The notes below the pieces were generated by a model. It had not been told where the DNA came from. It saw nothing but the letters and a program-made list of their open reading frames with translations, and ran no database searches. From contig NC_063272.1 of the NCBI RefSeq assembly GCF_910591885.1, positions 10,862,364 to 10,926,363 on the forward strand: a DNA stretch of 64,000 nucleotides. Reading direction: 5' to 3'. Shown here piece by piece: positions 61,974-64,000 of this stretch. The DNA comes from Bombus terrestris. Taxonomy: Eukaryota; Arthropoda; Insecta; Hymenoptera; Apidae. The translations under genes were made by a program, and so were the position numbers. Within the stretch, counting starts at the first letter, position 1; each line of letters starts with the position of its first letter.

Positions 61974-64000
61974 AGAGACGAGACCGCTACATACATATAT
62001 ACTGGTATAATCGCGTTGGATTGGCTGCTAAAAGGACATGCGATTGGAACTGATCCGGCAGGAAAAATGAAATCGTTTCCTCGCGGTAACTGGATCCTTT
62101 ATGGCGGAGCCGGAAATGGGAGGGAAACAGAAAGGCGGAAGGGTAGTTCGTACTTCGTTTCCCCGTGAAATACGATAAGATGCTCGGTCGGTGTCTCGAC
62201 GACGTAGATCGGAAGGGAACGCGTCTGCCGATTTTTCTGCCAAGATCTGTCCACCATTCTCTATTCTCCAACCACTTTCATTTCCCTTTGGGACGTGCCT
62301 CTAGGAAAACTCACTCGCTTTTTATTTCATCTTCCTTGTTAGTTGGAGCCAAAATCTTTCCAGGATTTAGCTAACCTCTGACTCTTTAAATGGTACTCGA
62401 TCGTTTTAACGTTTACTGTATTCTTCGTTTTATTTCTACGATTTGATATCTCTACCATAGCCGCGGAAGAATAAAAGTACGTTATTAGAGGTACTTTATT
62501 TTTGCTTCAGATCACTTTTAGATGCAGTGACTCGGATTATTTTGTTTATTGCTTTTGATTAAAAAACTATATAAGGTATATGCTTCCAAGCTTTAAAAAT
62601 ATTTCCATTGAAAACGTTTCACAGTTGTAGCAGCAATGCGATTTGCATATATGCACGCGAAAAGGTGAAAAACACGTACTAATTAATTTTTCATTAAAAT
62701 TTTAATCTTTTTCTCGATACGAACGCTTCATATTTGCAGTTACGACGTAATTCGTGAGTACACACGTAGAAAGTTCGAAATTATTCGCAGTGTAGTTTCT
62801 TGTTAACATTTTGATTGTGTTCCGTCGTCGCCAATCTTTTCACCAAAATAAAGTAAACATCCTCAAATCGTTAACCTAATTCCCTGATCGTCGTCGCATA
62901 TACTTTACGTTACACGTTCTCAAGCCACATACATTTCGAGATATGATAACGATCATAGAATAAAACGTTCAAGCATAATGGGACGGTACTTAAATGAGTT
63001 CACATTACGCTTTAATACCTTCGACCTATTGCAACGTCAGTTTCCCTCGGGGCGATAGTTGTAACGAGTTCTTATAAAGTTAAATCGCTTCAACGATCGA
63101 ACAGTCATTCACAAGTCCCGCGTGATCCATATAATAAATGCAATGAAGTCATCTTTCCGAGTGACGGGGTAAAGAAGCGAGCACGAGCCAGAAAGGCGAA
63201 TCTCATTTCGCGATCGATCTTCTGCAATGGGACACCGTCGCCAGTATGCCAATTAATTAATTGCAAGAGCGATTCGACACCTGTAGAATCAGCCGCTGTC
63301 GACTGATAATAATTTGCCAATTGGTTGAATGAATTAATGGCTGACCATAATACCTCGCACGTTTACTTCATCCACCAACAAGTAGAGATGCATTCTAATG
63401 AAGAATAATACCGTAAAAGCTATATGTATATAACTAAATATCAGGATATTTGGGAAATTTGTAACGTGTTTGACAATTGATATTAACTCCTAATTAGAGA
63501 TCGTATTTTTGTTATGATAGAGATATGCTAGAGATATGAACGTCAGGAATTACTTGGCAATTTTACTTATAACATTTATATTGTGTAAAAATTAATTTCA
63601 AATAACTATTTTGTTAAAAAATTATATATATATATATTTCTCTTTCAAATTAACGATACTTAAATGATGAAACTTCTAAAATTTTCCATTAGATTATCGT
63701 AATGGAATAAAAATTCAGACTCCTCTCAAAGACGAATAGAGTACAGGTTAAAAACTATTTAATAATTCAATTTATCATATTACTCTAATTTTCGAAACTT
63801 CACGATCCGATATCGCTTTTATTTCGAAAAATAAAGAGTCATTCAATGTTCTTGGAAGGAGAAACTTTATATACTGCTAACAACGAGCAGTAAAAAATAA
63901 GATGTAATTCGGAATCAATTTGGCAAAATGAAGAAATTGTAGAATAATCGCTACATTCGTTTTTAGATGCTTTTTATGTGACGTTAATGTTATGCTTGGT
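61972..64000. other. GC-richer blocks in AT-rich intron, no exon seen
   Basis: GC-richer blocks at 61985-62400 and about 62880-63360 contain open frames on both strands (minus 61987-62271 and 63105-63320) with no recognisable motif. The end of the window from 63400 is AT-rich with a (TA)n run at about 63624-63637. No timeout N-terminal exon was found. Confidence 0.5.

Noticed and set aside
1..64000. tRNA, rRNA, snRNA or CRISPR arrays
   Set aside because: No GGTTCRANNCC-type B box with a matching A box was found by eye, no rRNA-like stretch, and no regularly spaced direct repeats. A covariance-model scan was not possible here.
20977..64000. N-terminal TIMELESS exons or a 2mit-like leucine-rich-repeat gene in the large intron
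   Set aside because: No frame shows TIMELESS N-terminal motifs or LxxLxLxxN repeats. Very short exons could still be missed.

Overview
The window is eukaryotic and looks like insect DNA, most likely from a hymenopteran (bee-like) genome. It is very AT-rich, coding exons are short and widely spaced with canonical GT-AG introns, and there is no operon structure, no ribosome-binding-site pattern and no dense coding. The species call is an inference from composition and gene structure.

The one securely identified gene is the 3' (C-terminal) part of TIMELESS/timeout (the tim2-type, vertebrate-TIMELESS-like replication-fork protein, not the Drosophila-type clock gene timeless). It is on the minus strand. 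Twelve exons were placed by hand between 20976 and 1; every splice junction is GT-AG and every reading-frame phase joins without a break, giving about 573 codons. The last exon seen (1-57) runs off the left edge. The order from the 5' side is: acidic linker; helical-repeat segment with the KMLHR-type motif; ELLFW segment; two similar W-[ST]-E-x-x-[DE]-E modules (the second corresponds to the PARP1-binding region of vertebrate TIMELESS); a basic and acidic linker; the conserved PLVPLT / WRIP segment; and a disordered Ser/Asp/Glu/Lys tail.

The N-terminal two thirds or so of the protein was not found. The tract 20977-64000 shows no convincing exon on either strand and is best read as one giant intron of more than 43 kb, or as intron plus flanking DNA. 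A second, small, two-exon gene of 73 codons (minus strand, 12375-12083) lies inside the 10.2 kb intron between timeout exons 17303-17400 and 6978-7077. Its start exon has a good Kozak context, its 71 bp intron is canonical, and an AATAAA signal lies about 200 bp past the stop. I do not recognise its family.

The rest holds simple repeats, at least one Tc1/mariner-like non-autonomous element with terminal inverted repeats (23370-23872) and a decayed relative (38571-38921), a large AT-rich inverted repeat at 7.6 kb, two degenerate coding-like relics (54.6 and 56.7-57.2 kb), a diverged ~115-125 bp local duplication (51.1/51.7 kb), and several GC-richer islands (21.6-22.3, 39.0-40.4, 50.4-51.0, 57.4-59.3, 62.0-62.4 kb) that could be regulatory or transcribed but show no supportable protein.
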